A DNA stretch of 64,000 nucleotides from JBPOFY01 sp051252415 (GCA_051252415.1 JBPOGA010000018.1:7811-71810), one strand, 5' to 3'; positions 7,496-17,234 are shown, numbered from the stretch's first letter. Made by a program: numbers and translations. The notes: generated from the letters alone by a model not told the origin.

Positions 7496-10400
7496 CTAGG
7501 GCGTGCTGATTTCGACCTTGAGGAATCCTTTAGGGCCTAGCAGGTAGTCGGGTGCGGGGTTGGTGAGGTAGAATGTCTTGTAGCTCCAGCCTTCGTTGAG
7601 TGTGTCTAAGCCGACTGGTTCGTAGGCACTGTCTTCACCAATGCTGGCGGTGAAGTCATTGAGTTCGTAGGATCCGAGGATTGTGTAGGTGATGCCATCA
7701 ACTGTTGCATTGAATAAGGGATTGCCGATGAACAGTGCGCCCTCGCGCACGGGGATCGTCATGGCAAAGCTGTTGCTACCTTCTGCCGAGATGAATGCCG
7801 TGCTGCTCTTATTGCCGTCATTGGCATTAGTTGGGTCACCATCAAAGGCAAACTCTTCGAGGTTGCTGCGACCGTCCTGGTCTGGGTCGGCTGCCAACAG
7901 TGTGTCGTCGCCTGTGAGTGATGGGAAGTTTTCGAGCCATGTATCATAAGGCGCGACCTCTTCAATAGTGACTGTTCGGACTACTTGCTCAGCTGGATTG
8001 CCTGCCGTATCAATGACATTGTAGGTGAGTGTATAAGTCGTGAGAATGGCAGTGTCGACTGTGTCGCCGCCCTCGATGACGGTGAGACTTCCATCGACGT
8101 TGTCAGTTGCTGTGGCACCTGGATCTTTCCATGTGCTTTTGTAGACGAGTGTTATGTCGCTATCACCAATAAGTGAAATGACCGGGGCAGTTTGGTCGAT
8201 AACGATGGAGCCTGTGGCTGTCGGTTCTTCTAGGTCGATTTGTGCGCCGTTGATGATTCCGCTGTCAGCTTTAAGACTGAGGGTGAGCGTGCCATCGCCT
8301 ATAACATTCGCAATCGAGAGTCTGTAGTTTGCGCCACTGCCAGTGAGTGTGGTTGCTCCATGTGAACCAGCGAAATCGATTTCAAAGTCGGCTGCGCCGA
8401 CACCTGTGACGGGCGTGCTGAAAGTAATGTCGAATGCGATCTCTTCTAAGCGACTCGGAGATGTGATGAGCGCATCGAGTTCGATGCTATCGAGTGTTGG
8501 GCTCGATTCTGCAACGAGTGCGATCTTATCATTTCCACTGCCGTCGTTGAACGAGTAGTTGAGCACGTAGCCAGCAGGTAGGTCAGTAATAGTAGCAAAG
8601 GCGCTTCCGGATAGGCTGTTGTAGGTGGCAATGATGTAGTAGTCTTCAGTGAGACCACCGGCAAGCACATCGAAATCGATCTCTGCAGTGGTGATCGTCA
8701 GAGTGCCACCGACATCTATGCAGTCGTTGTTGTTGCCGTCTATCTCACAGAGGTAGGTGCCGCTGTTGAGGTTCAGGTTGCCGCCTAGTGTGAGTGTGCC
8801 AGGTGAGTTTCCAGGGGCGAGTATGCCAAGACAAGTGACGGCTTTGCCCACGCTGCCAGAGCCGGTGAGTGTAGCGCCACTGTCCACAGTGATGGTTCCA
8901 TCGAGTGCGACACCGCTGGTGTTGTTGACGATGAGTGTGCCTGCCTCGACGGTGGTGGCACCCGTCATGGTGTTGGCTGCGGTTAGCTCAAGGCTACCTG
9001 CGCCCTGTTTGGTGAGCTTTCCGGCTCCGCTGAGTATGCTGTCGTAGGTGACGTCGTCGGAGCGGTTGATGTAGAGGTTGGCGCTGTTGACGATGTTTCC
9101 GCTGATCCATCCTTCAGTGCCACCATTGCCAATATTCAGAGTGCCGCGACTGATGTTTGTATTGCCGTCATGTGTCCAGTCGCCTGTGACAGTCAGATTG
9201 CCATTACGCGCGGTGCTAACGACGTTGCCAGTGCCTGAGATGTCGCCCGTGAAGGTGGTCGCATCATTACGGAAAAATGTGAGCGTGGAGTTGTTGATGA
9301 CGTTGCCACTGAGGCTACCGTCAGTGCCTTCGTTGCCGATCCGTAGGGTGCCGCTGGTGACAGTGGTGCCGCCGGAGTGTGTCCAGTCACCTATGACGGT
9401 CATGATATTTGTATCCACGACTTCGATACTTCCGGAGCCACTGACGTCGCGGGCGAAGTTTAGACTGTTGGATAAGTTGAAGTGGAGTGCTGCGTTGTTG
9501 GTGATGTCTGAGGCACTAACTGTTGGGGTGCTGGAGCCATCGCCGATGCTCAGCGTGCCATTCGCGATGGTGATGCCGCCGGAGTGCGTGAGATTTTTGG
9601 TCGTCGAAAGTATGCCTGCGCCTGACTTCTTGAATGTCCCGACGCCATCGGTCTGACTGCTCAGCGAATGATCGGTGTCGCTGTCGAAGTCGAGCGTGCC
9701 GGCATTGATCGTTGTATTGCCAGTGTAAGTGTTGGCGGCGGTGAGCGTGAGTGTGTTGCTGCCGTCTTGAGTGACTGAACCAGAACCGTTGATGAGGCCC
9801 GCGTGAGTGGTGTCGTCGCTGCGGTTGAATTTGAGGGCGGCGCTTACTTCGATGTCGCCTATGATTGAACCAGTGGTGCCGCCGTTACCGATGCTGAGTG
9901 ATCCTTGATTCAGTGTGGTGCCGCCAGAATGCGTCCAGTCGCCAGTCATACTCAGGCTGCCGCCGCGGGCTTTGACGATCGCGCCTGTGCCGTTAATGTT
10001 GCCTGCATGGGTCGAGTTGTCGTTGCGGTTGAAGTTGAGTGTGGCGTTGTTGGTGATGTCGCCAGATATCGAACCGTCGGCGCTATCGCTACCAATCCAG
10101 AGTTCGCCGTTGCTTATGGTGGTGTCGCCTGTGTGAGTCAGGTCACCTCTGATATAGAGTCTACCCGAGCCAGCTTGTTCGAAAGCGCCTGCACCGCTCA
10201 GTGGAGCGGTGTGTGTATGGTCGCTGCTCTTGTTGAATCTGAGTGTGGCTCCAGTGGCTACGCTCGTAGCTTGACTGAGAGCACCTGTCGAGCCGTCGTT
10301 ACCAATCGTGAGGCTGCCTGCGACGATGGAGATGCCGCCGCTGTTACTCGTGGTGCCTGTCATGATTGTGTTGCCGCTGCCGTTTTTTTCTAGGCTGCCG

Positions 10401-13400
10401 GTGCCAGATATTGAGCCAGGGATGAGTTGCTCGCCTGTGGAGTCGAGCACGAGTGCGGCGCTGGTAATGAGATTGCCAGCGACGGTGCCGCTGTTGCCAT
10501 CATGAATGATTTTGAGGGTGCCGTTATCCACAACCGTGTTGCCTGTATAGCTATGGTCGGTGGTGAGTGTGAGTGTGCTGTTGCTAATTTGCTTGAGAGT
10601 GCCCGTGCCGGAGATGACGCCGTCGTAGCTGACGTCGTCTGAACGATTGAACTGTAGTGTCGCGTAATTGCGGATGTCACCATTGATGGCTCCGGTGGTG
10701 CCGTTGTTGCCAACAGTGAGCGTGCCTCTGCTTAGATTCATATCTCCGGTATGGTTGAAATTGCCGGTGAGGATGAGCTCTGTGTTTTGTAGTTTTATGA
10801 CGTTACCTGTGCCCGTGATGGTATTGGCAAAGGTGGTGGTATCGTTGCGATTAAATTGCAGTGTTGCGTTGTTGGTGATGTCGCCAGTGAGGGAGCCTTG
10901 GGCATTGTTGTTGCCGATTCTGAGTGTGCCACCGCTTATGGTGGTGCCTCCGGTATGTGTCCAATCAGTTAGTAGTGTGAGAATGCTGGCGCCGTCTTTA
11001 TCGACACTGCCGTTGCCATCGACTGCATAGCCGTGGTTGAAGTCGTTGCTGCGGTTGAACTTTAGCGTGGCGTTGGTAGTGACTGCTGATTTCAAGGTGC
11101 CTGCCGTGCCGCCGTTACCGATACTGAGTGTGCCTGCGCTGACGGTGAGTGTGCCGCTGGGTTGCGTGGTGCCTGTCAGTTCGGTGGTGCCTGCGCCTAG
11201 CTTGGTGGTGCCGCCGCTGCCGTCAAGATTACCTGGAATGACTTGGATTCCAGAGTCGGATTGCAGCTGTAGGTTGCTGTTATTGGTGATGTCGCCTGCG
11301 ACGGTGCCATTGGTGCCATCGTAGAGAATGTTGAGTGTGCCGTCATTGACGATGGTATCGCCTGTATAGGTGTGGTCTTCGGTGAGGGTGGTGGTGCCGG
11401 TGCCGTCTTGTTTGACGTTGCCTGTGCCAGAAATGACTTTGGCGAAGGTGAAGTTGTTGCTGCGATTGAAACTCAGGTTGGCGTTGTTGGTGATGTCTTG
11501 GTTGATCAGTCCCGCAGTGCCGCCATCGCCGAAGGCGAGGGTGCCGCCGCTGACCGTGACGCCGCCAGCGAAGGTGGTGCTGTTGTTGGTAAAGCTCAGT
11601 GTGCTTCCGCCGCCTTTGATAAACGCGCCGTTACCTGTGACGGTTTGGTTGTAAACTGTGTCGATCGCAGGACTGAATTTGAAGGTCGCGTCGTTTTGAA
11701 AAGTGCTGGTGGCCGTGCCGGTGAGCTCCAGTGTGCCGGCGGAGATCGTGGTGCCACCAGTGTGATCGAGTGCCCCTGAGAAGGTGGCGGTGCCGCTGCC
11801 TTGTTTGGTGAAGCTGCCTGTGCCGATATGGTCGCCGGCGTGGCTATTATCGCCAGATGTATTCAGGATGAGGATACTACTGTTGGATACGTCGCCATTG
11901 ATTCTGCCAGTCTCGGTGCCTGTGCCGACGATCAGTGTGCCGCCAGAGAGCGTCGTTCCGATATTCGAGCTGGTGATGCCGTTGGGTAAGGTGACGGTGT
12001 TGGCGTTCTGTTTGATGAGTGTGCCATTGCCGGTGATACTGCCTGGGAGAGAGAAATCATTACTACGATTGAGGCGGAAGATTGTGCCTGAATTGATGTA
12101 GATATCGCCCGCGACGTAGCCTGTTGTGCCGCCGTTGCCGAGTTGAATCTCACCGCTGTTCACGGCGGTTTGTCCTGTATAGGTATTGTTGGCAGTGAGT
12201 GTCAGGACGCTGTTTTGAGTTTGCCTGACTAGGCCAGATCCCGAAATGACTTTGTTGAACGTCGGGTCGTCGCTGCGGGCGAATTCGATGATGCCGTTAT
12301 TGAGGATTGGTGTGTCGAGCCAGCCGCCAGTGCTGTTATTGCCGATGGTGAGCGTTCCAGCTGAGACAGTGGTAGTGCCAGTATGTGTCCAATCGTTGTG
12401 AAGGGTTAGTTTGTTTGTATTTACTTTTTCGATGTTGCCCATGCCGCTGACAGAGAAGTCTGTATTCTGATTACTGGCGTAGTTGAATCTCAGGTTGCTG
12501 TTGTTGATGACTTCACTGCTGGCTAGCGTTGGATTACTGTCGCCATTGCCAAGTTCTAGGGTGCCGTCGCTAATGGTAGTCGCGCCGGTGTAGGTTTGGT
12601 GCTGTGTGAAGGTGGTGGTGCCGCTGCCTGCTTGGGTCACGGTGCCGCTGCCTGAGATGACTGCGGGATAGGTGTCGGTGCTGCTTTTGTTGAAGGTCAC
12701 CACTCCGCCGTCGTTCGAAATGTTGCCAGCGTGAGATCCTGTAGTGCCTCCGTTGCCGATGTAAAATGCACCCGTGGTTGAGGTGCCGCCCGTGTGGTTC
12801 GCGGCGCCTGTAAGAATCAAATCGCCGCCTGCGTTGTGCACGAGGGCACGGGTGCCGCCGATATCACTGCTGATAGTTAATGCGCCACCACCGGTGTGCT
12901 GAATGTCGCCGCTGCCGTCGCTAATGTCCGCCAGTGTCACGTTGCCGCTGCCTAAATTGGTAATGATGCCGTCGCCGCTGATGTTGCTATTTTGCGTGAG
13001 CGAACCTGCACGATTGTAGACGAGTTCGGCGTGGTTGATGATGTCGCCAGCGACTGAACCTGTGCTGCCACCGTAGCCGATGACGAGTCGACCTTCGCTG
13101 ATGGTGGTGTCGCCAATGTAAGTGTTGTCTTGGACAAAGCGCAGGGTGCTGTCACCGAGCTTTTCAAAGCCACCGCTATGGCTGAGTGCGCTATCCCAGC
13201 TAAAGCTGTTGCCGCCACTGTCGATATCGATGCGGATGTCGCTATTGCCAGTGGTGATCCAGCCCATGTTGAGCGAGGTCGCCTGGGTTATATTGTTGCC
13301 TTCGATACCAAGGATGCCACCTGCGAAGTTGATCGGGGCCGTGCCGATCTCGGATGGATCGGAGATGAAGAGTGTGCCGCCTTCAAGGGTCGTGCCGCCT

Positions 13401-15106
13401 GTGTAGGTGTTGTTGGCTGGATCATTTGAGTTCCAACCCCGTGGGGAGTAGCTACCGCTTTTCATGACCAGATTTCCTGGGCCAGAGATGTGCATACGTA
13501 GGTCTCGATAGTCGTCGGGGTTGGCGTTCAGTTCCAAGGTGCCATTGTTCATCATGGCAGCGGCATCATTGCTAGTGGGATTTCCGTAGGATGTTAGATC
13601 GCTGTTGATGCCATTGCCTAGAGCGAGCGTGCCAGCATCGATGTATAAAGTCCCCCAGAAGGAACTGCCTAAGTGATTGCCTTTCGCTAGGGTCATTTTG
13701 CCACTGCCCACTTTTCGAAAGATATTGTTGAGACTTGGGTTGTAATCGGAGGAGAAGTAGCCGGTGTATGTCCAGTCGCTACTGTCTCCCATCTTTAGCG
13801 TGGCGCCATCGCTTATTGTAATTCGGTTATTTTCACTGCTGCTGGTGGTCTTGGCGATTTCTTGTGTGCCAGCTACGTAGAGGTCACCTCCGCCACTCAT
13901 GGAAATGCCATTCAGCAGCGAGGGTAACTGGGTGGATGTTTTTATGTGTAATTGGCCGCCGTTGACAGCAGTGGAGCCAGTGTAGGTCGAGGCGCTGTTG
14001 AGGAGGAAGGTTCCGCTCTGGACGGTCAGGCCTCCAGTGCCGCTGAGCACGCCAGTGTAGTCGGTTGAACTGCTGCCGCTGATGGTGAGCGTATTGGAGC
14101 CTAGGGCTAAGTCGCCAGATCCACTGAGACCGCCGAGCTTGGGGTTGAGACCATTGAGGGTGAGTCCGTTGTTTTTATTCAGGATCAGCTCTGCGTTGTC
14201 GATGGTGTCGAATGCGCCTAGCTTGATATTGCCGACGCTGGAGCCGACGGTGATGTCGCCGTTAAATGTGCTGGCGCCGCTGAGTGTCCAGATGGCACTA
14301 CCGGTTTTTGTGATGCTACCGTTTCCTGAGATGACGCCCGAGAAAGTCTGTGCGGTGCCATTGCCGACTTCGAGGGTCTTACCGTTACCCACGTCGAGTT
14401 TACCACTGCCCTTGATCGCTCCGATGTCGATGATGCTGACGTCGGAAAAGTCTAGGCGTGCAGTGGTGGAGTCTTCTAAGTTAATGGTCGCACTGTCGAG
14501 TGCGTCGGTGTGGTCGATATCCAGTGTGTTTTTACCGGTATTGATAGTGCCGCTGAAGCTGCCGTTCTTCGTTAGGGTCATGCCTCCGCCTGCAGTGTTG
14601 TCGCCATCGAGTGTGCCGCTGCCTCCAAGGGGCTCATGCAGGACCATATAGTCATTGGCGGCGGTCCATGTGATCGTGCGGCCAGAGGCGATGTTGAGCG
14701 TGAAATAGAGATCGGCTGAGCTGCCGCCACTGAGATCGGTCTGCAGCGAGTCGCGAACCGTTACGCTGACGCTAGAATTGGAGACTTCGCCGCTGTTGGC
14801 GTAGATACGCCAGTTATCGCCGGTGCCGTTACCAGTGATTTTAAAGTCAGACACTGTGCGTGCGGTGCCCTCGTCTCCGCCTTCATTTGTGACGTAGATT
14901 TTATTGCCGAGACTTTTGTTACCATTGAAGAATACGTCATCGTTGTTGCCATCAGGGATACCGCCTGCGCCACCAGAATTCCAATTACCGGAGTTGTTCC
15001 AGCTGTTATTACCGCCGCCGTCGTCCCACTCCCACTCGGTGGCGTGAGCAGCACATGCAGAGATGAGGCAGCATGGTAGAATGATACGTTTGGTCGTGAG
15101 TTGCAT
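7496..15106 (-). CDS. Giant autotransporter-associated beta-strand-repeat surface protein
   Basis: About 2536 residues from the preferred start at 15106, which gives a clean signal peptide (MQLTTKRIILPCCLISACAAHA); an in-frame ATG at 15145 would add 13 residues. From about residue 40 to 2080 it is a long array of units of the form GSGxxTxTxxxTYTGxTTxxxGTLxxGNG, the pattern of the PATR repeat found in passenger beta-helices. Then come a parallel-beta cap, an Ig-like region, a DUF5011-like Ig fold (PVISLIGDSDITL, about 2300-2380) and a C-terminal module with DPDQDGRSNLEEFAFDGDP shared with the adjacent zincin. There is no type V translocator barrel, so it is not a self-contained autotransporter. 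Likely an adhesin or surface fibre. The DNA is repetitive and recombination-prone. Confidence 0.85.
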   Translation of the reverse strand: MQLTTKRIILPCCLISACAAHATEWEWDDGGGNNSWNNSGNWNSGGAGGIPDGNNDDVFFNGNKSLGNKIYVTNEGGDEGTARTVSDFKITGNGTGDNWRIYANSGEVSNSSVSVTVRDSLQTDLSGGSSADLYFTLNIASGRTITWTAANDYMVLHEPLGGSGTLDGDNTAGGGMTLTKNGSFSGTINTGKNTLDIDHTDALDSATINLEDSTTARLDFSDVSIIDIGAIKGSGKLDVGNGKTLEVGNGTAQTFSGVISGNGSITKTGSAIWTLSGASTFNGDITVGSSVGNIKLGAFDTIDNAELILNKNNGLTLNGLNPKLGGLSGSGDLALGSNTLTISGSSSTDYTGVLSGTGGLTVQSGTFLLNSASTYTGSTAVNGGQLHIKTSTQLPSLLNGISMSGGGDLYVAGTQEIAKTTSSSENNRITISDGATLKMGDSSDWTYTGYFSSDYNPSLNNIFRKVGSGKMTLAKGNHLGSSFWGTLYIDAGTLALGNGINSDLTSYGNPTSNDAAAMMNNGTLELNANPDDYRDLRMHISGPGNLVMKSGSYSPRGWNSNDPANNTYTGGTTLEGGTLFISDPSEIGTAPINFAGGILGIEGNNITQATSLNMGWITTGNSDIRIDIDSGGNSFSWDSALSHSGGFEKLGDSTLRFVQDNTYIGDTTISEGRLVIGYGGSTGSVAGDIINHAELVYNRAGSLTQNSNISGDGIITNLGSGNVTLADISDGSGDIQHTGGGALTISSDIGGTRALVHNAGGDLILTGAANHTGGTSTTGAFYIGNGGTTGSHAGNISNDGGVVTFNKSSTDTYPAVISGSGTVTQAGSGTTTFTQHQTYTGATTISDGTLELGNGDSNPTLASSEVINNSNLRFNYASNQNTDFSVSGMGNIEKVNTNKLTLHNDWTHTGTTTVSAGTLTIGNNSTGGWLDTPILNNGIIEFARSDDPTFNKVISGSGLVRQTQNSVLTLTANNTYTGQTAVNSGEIQLGNGGTTGYVAGDIYINSGTIFRLNRSNDFSLPGSITGNGTLIKQNANTVTLPNGITSSNIGTTLSGGTLIVGTGTETGRINGDVSNSSILILNTSGDNSHAGDHIGTGSFTKQGSGTATFSGALDHTGGTTISAGTLELTGTATSTFQNDATFKFSPAIDTVYNQTVTGNGAFIKGGGSTLSFTNNSTTFAGGVTVSGGTLAFGDGGTAGLINQDITNNANLSFNRSNNFTFAKVISGTGNVKQDGTGTTTLTEDHTYTGDTIVNDGTLNILYDGTNGTVAGDITNNSNLQLQSDSGIQVIPGNLDGSGGTTKLGAGTTELTGTTQPSGTLTVSAGTLSIGNGGTAGTLKSAVTTNATLKFNRSNDFNHGYAVDGNGSVDKDGASILTLLTDWTHTGGTTISGGTLRIGNNNAQGSLTGDITNNATLQFNRNDTTTFANTITGTGNVIKLQNTELILTGNFNHTGDMNLSRGTLTVGNNGTTGAINGDIRNYATLQFNRSDDVSYDGVISGTGTLKQISNSTLTLTTDHSYTGNTVVDNGTLKIIHDGNSGTVAGNLITSAALVLDSTGEQLIPGSISGTGSLEKNGSGNTIMTGTTSNSGGISIVAGSLTIGNDGSTGALSQATSVATGATLRFNKSSDHTHTAPLSGAGAFEQAGSGRLYIRGDLTHTGDTTISNGELWIGSDSADGSISGDITNNATLNFNRNDNSTHAGNINGTGAIVKARGGSLSMTGDWTHSGGTTLNQGSLSIGNGGTTGSIIGDIEVSAALKFNRSDDTTHAGLINGSGSVTQDGSNTLTLTAANTYTGNTTINAGTLDFDSDTDHSLSSQTDGVGTFKKSGAGILSTTKNLTHSGGITIANGTLSIGDGSSTPTVSASDITNNAALHFNLSNSLNFARDVSGSGSIEVVDTNIMTVIGDWTHSGGTTVTSGTLRIGNEGTDGSLSGNVINNSTLTFFRNDATTFTGDISGTGNVVSTARNGNLTVTGDWTHDGNTNISRGTLNIGNGGTEGWISGNIVNSANLYINRSDDVTYDSILSGAGKLTKQGAGSLELTAANTMTGATTVEAGTLIVNNTSGVALDGTITVDSGATLTGSGSVGKAVTCLGILAPGNSPGTLTLGGNLNLNSGTYLCEIDGNNNDCIDVGGTLTITTAEIDFDVLAGGLTEDYYIIATYNSLSGSAFATITDLPAGYVLNYSFNDGSGNDKIALVAESSPTLDSIELDALITSPSRLEEIAFDITFSTPVTGVGAADFEIDFAGSHGATTLTGSGANYRLSIANVIGDGTLTLSLKADSGIINGAQIDLEEPTATGSIVIDQTAPVISLIGDSDITLVYKSTWKDPGATATDNVDGSLTVIEGGDTVDTAILTTYTLTYNVIDTAGNPAEQVVRTVTIEEVAPYDTWLENFPSLTGDDTLLAADPDQDGRSNLEEFAFDGDPTNANDGNKSSTAFISAEGSNSFAMTIPVREGALFIGNPLFNATVDGITYTILGSYELNDFTASIGEDSAYEPVGLDTLNEGWSYKTFYLTNPAPDYLLGPKGFLKVEISTP

Positions 15107-15156
15107 AATTAAAGTAGGACAAAAGTTAATCGCTAGTGCTTTCATTTCAGAGTTGT

Positions 15157-15834
15157 TTAGTAGATTTCGATGACTCCGTAATGCTGCTTCGGGTCACGGT
15201 AGTTGAGCTCGATATGATTAAAGCCAGCCTCGCGAGCCATGCGCTCCCATTGCTGTAGGTCAATCGGCTGATCCTCCTCTTCGACATGGGCGCGAATAGA
15301 GGCGAGTTGCTCGGAGTTAAACTGTGTCCAATTGGCGTCACAGTCTTGTAGGAAGCGTTGGATAAAGTGCTCAGCGGGTTCCCTATCGTTCGGTAGTAGG
15401 TCGTAGAGGATGCACCGCCCCTCGCGATTGAGGAGACGGTGGATCTGATGCAGTGCTAGCTGCTTCGAGTCATCATCAAGATGGTGCAAAGAGTAGCCTG
15501 CGATAATGTAATCAAAACGGATCTGCAGCGTGGATAGCGCTTTGCGAATATCTAGAGTCAAGAAGTCGAAATCCCACTCTGTCTTGCATATGTTACGTTG
15601 AGCGCAGTCCAGCGCTGCCGCTGAGAAATCGACTCCGCAGTAGGAAACGCCCTCGCAGTTGGAGAACGCCTCCTTTGCTGTGTAAGCATCGCCACATCCT
15701 AAATCTAAAATACTGAGGCCGTCGTGTGCACGTGTCTTGAGTGCTGCAATGACGTCTTTGTGCTTCATGTAATTGTTCTCGATCACAGCCTGGTAGATTG
15801 CCCATGTGCTGAAAAAGTTGTCAGAATTTTTCAT
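15157..15834 (-). CDS. Class I SAM-dependent methyltransferase
   Basis: 225 residues. The SAM-binding motif I is LDLGCGDAYTAKEAF, followed by the acidic end of strand 2 (YCGVDFSAAAL) and a motif IV-like region (FDYIIAGYSLHHLDD), as in small-molecule or tRNA methyltransferases of the Methyltransf_11/12/25 type. The C-terminal part (REAGFNHIELNYRDPKQHYGVIEIY) is unlike any family I can name. It lies 14 bp downstream of a receiver-only gene on the same strand and so is probably co-transcribed with it. The substrate cannot be read from the sequence. Confidence 0.85.
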   Translation of the reverse strand: MKNSDNFFSTWAIYQAVIENNYMKHKDVIAALKTRAHDGLSILDLGCGDAYTAKEAFSNCEGVSYCGVDFSAAALDCAQRNICKTEWDFDFLTLDIRKALSTLQIRFDYIIAGYSLHHLDDDSKQLALHQIHRLLNREGRCILYDLLPNDREPAEHFIQRFLQDCDANWTQFNSEQLASIRAHVEEEDQPIDLQQWERMAREAGFNHIELNYRDPKQHYGVIEIY

Positions 15835-15848
15835 TGTTCGAGAGTCGT

Positions 15849-16193
15849 TTAAGCTGATTGAAGAAGATTGGGGAGTTCCAGCAGGTTGTCCTTAGCTAGA
15901 AAGAAATGGGCACCTGCGGCGAGTGCTTCTGTTTTCATTGCTTGTGACGCATGTTGAGTGACAACAATGATTCTAGCATCGGGTCGTGCTGCACAGATTC
16001 TTCGGGTGGCGGTGAGTCCGTCCATCTCTGGCATTTCGATATCCATCACAACCCAATCTGGAGTGTGTTCATCGAAAGCCTGACATGCTTCGACACCGTT
16101 GCCTGCCTCGATGAAGTCAGCATCGGGTGCAGATAAAATATCCTGCAAGAAGCGTCGGGCTTGTGTATGATCGTCGACGAGGAGGTAGCGCAT
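15849..16193 (-). CDS. Stand-alone response-regulator receiver domain
   Basis: 114 residues, a single CheY-like receiver with no output domain. The acidic pocket is in LLVDDHT, the phospho-acceptor is D51 in VVMDIEMPEMDG, and the conserved Lys is in FFLAKDN. It precedes a SAM methyltransferase gene by 14 bp on the same strand. A perfect 12-bp inverted repeat lies about 53 bp upstream of the start and may be a control site. It could act as a diffusible phosphate carrier for one of the kinases nearby; that link is an inference from position. Confidence 0.9.
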   Translation of the reverse strand: MRYLLVDDHTQARRFLQDILSAPDADFIEAGNGVEACQAFDEHTPDWVVMDIEMPEMDGLTATRRICAARPDARIIVVTQHASQAMKTEALAAGAHFFLAKDNLLELPNLLQSA

Positions 16194-16245
16194 GCCACTA
16201 AGATACCAGATAATAGGGTGTATTTCCTATCGGTCACTGGTCGTA

Positions 16246-16277
16246 AATCGCTCTACGTAGAACTGCGTAGAGCGATT
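16246..16277. promoter_or_regulatory. 12-bp perfect inverted repeat, candidate operator
   Basis: AATCGCTCTACG (16246-16257) and CGTAGAGCGATT (16266-16277) flank an 8-bp spacer, 53 bp upstream of the receiver gene start. The inner CTACGTAG core reappears at 16496-16513. There is no T tail, so it is not a terminator. A dimeric regulator site is the simplest reading. Confidence 0.5.
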
Positions 16278-16294
16278 GCCATATGTGCTTTAAT

Positions 16295-16328
16295 AAAGAA
16301 AGAAAGCCTCCCGTTCCCGAGAGGCTTT
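16295..16328 (-). terminator. Probable rho-independent terminator
   Basis: AAAGCCTC (16303-16310) and GAGGCTTT (16321-16328) form a stem. On the minus strand it is followed by a T-rich tract (CTTTCTTTATT). It probably ends transcription from the kinase-regulator operon at 16551-20339, about 220 bp downstream of that operon's last stop codon. Confidence 0.6.
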
Positions 16329-16495
16329 ACAAACGTGAGGATGTTAAAAGCCAGAAATTAGACCCTACACTAATCCTTACTAATCGCATTCCTCACCAAC
16401 TCATCATACCAATAACTAACCTATTTGTATAAAAGAAAGGTCATATTATCATATTGTATGGTTTGTTTACTATCGGAAGGGTGACGTATTTTTGT

Positions 16496-16513
16496 CTACG
16501 TAGAGATACGTAG
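16496..16513. promoter_or_regulatory. Double CTACGTAG-type motif
   Basis: CTACGTAG at 16496-16503 is followed directly by a second TACGTAG at 16507-16513, about 40 bp past the stop of the LuxR-type regulator. The same core sits inside the inverted repeat at 16246-16277, so the 357-bp gap between the two regulator genes carries the motif three times. Function is unproven. Confidence 0.35.
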
Positions 16514-16550
16514 TTGTATGCATTGTGAACGAATACGAGTCTCCTTTTAG

Positions 16551-17225
16551 TTACTCGTCCAATTCCATAATCGCTGATTTATTTGCGAGGGCAAAGTTGA
16601 GCAAGGGGTGTTTGCCACTGAGATCTAGCTTGGTGGAAATGTTGTTTCGATGTGTGGTGATGGTTCGGTAGCTGACTCCTAGGTCGGCTGCTATTTCATG
16701 GCTAGATAGATTTTGAGCGATACGGCGTAGGACTTTACGCTCTGTAGGTGTGATACTTTGGAGGCCTTGGTTCTCATTTCGAAATGCATTGGATTGATTG
16801 GCACGCTTCATGACGAACTTTGAGAGGGACGGGCTCACATAGGCTTCACCTTTTGCGGCAGCATGGATGCCTGCGGTAATACTGTCGATGGCTTCGTCTT
16901 TCAGTAAATATGCGCTGACTCCTGAGTTGAGTGCTTCATTGAAGATTTCCTCATTATCGTGCATGGTGAGTAGCACAACAGGTATCGGTGGGGTGAGCTT
17001 CTGTAGTTCTCGGGTGAGTTCTAGGCCGTTCATACCTGGCATATCAAAGTCGGCTACGACGACATCTATGGCTTCGGTTTTAATCTGTTCTATTGCGACG
17101 TTTCCTGCATCTGCTTCGCAGATGACTATAAGGGAAGGGTCGTCGTCGATGAGTTGAATCATACCTTTGCGCACAATCGGGTGGTCATCGACAATTAGAA
17201 TACGAATTGGGGAGTTCGTGGTCAT
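16551..17225 (-). CDS. NarL/LuxR-family response regulator
   Basis: 224 residues. The N-terminal receiver has the acidic pair in LIVDDHP and the phospho-acceptor D59 in VVVADFDMPGMNG; the switch Thr is in VVLLTMHD and the Lys in AYLLKDE. The C-terminal LuxR-type helix-turn-helix begins ITPTERKVLRRIAQNLSS and continues HEIAADLGVSYRTITTHRNN. Its gene follows the propeller histidine kinase by 9 bp on the same strand, so this is the cognate output of that kinase. The repeated CTACGTAG motifs downstream may be its targets, which is a guess. The nearest large target candidate is the surface-protein block at 5-15 kb. Confidence 0.93.
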   Translation of the reverse strand: MTTNSPIRILIVDDHPIVRKGMIQLIDDDPSLIVICEADAGNVAIEQIKTEAIDVVVADFDMPGMNGLELTRELQKLTPPIPVVLLTMHDNEEIFNEALNSGVSAYLLKDEAIDSITAGIHAAAKGEAYVSPSLSKFVMKRANQSNAFRNENQGLQSITPTERKVLRRIAQNLSSHEIAADLGVSYRTITTHRNNISTKLDLSGKHPLLNFALANKSAIMELDE

Positions 17226-17234
17226 TTTGGAAGT

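Noticed and set aside
9078..9656. Long plus-strand open frames inside the giant gene (also at 10668, 11370, 14082)
   Set aside because: They are antisense shadows of a repetitive Gly/Thr/Asn-rich gene; their Val/Leu/Pro/Ser-rich products follow from the complementary codons and have no signal or motif.
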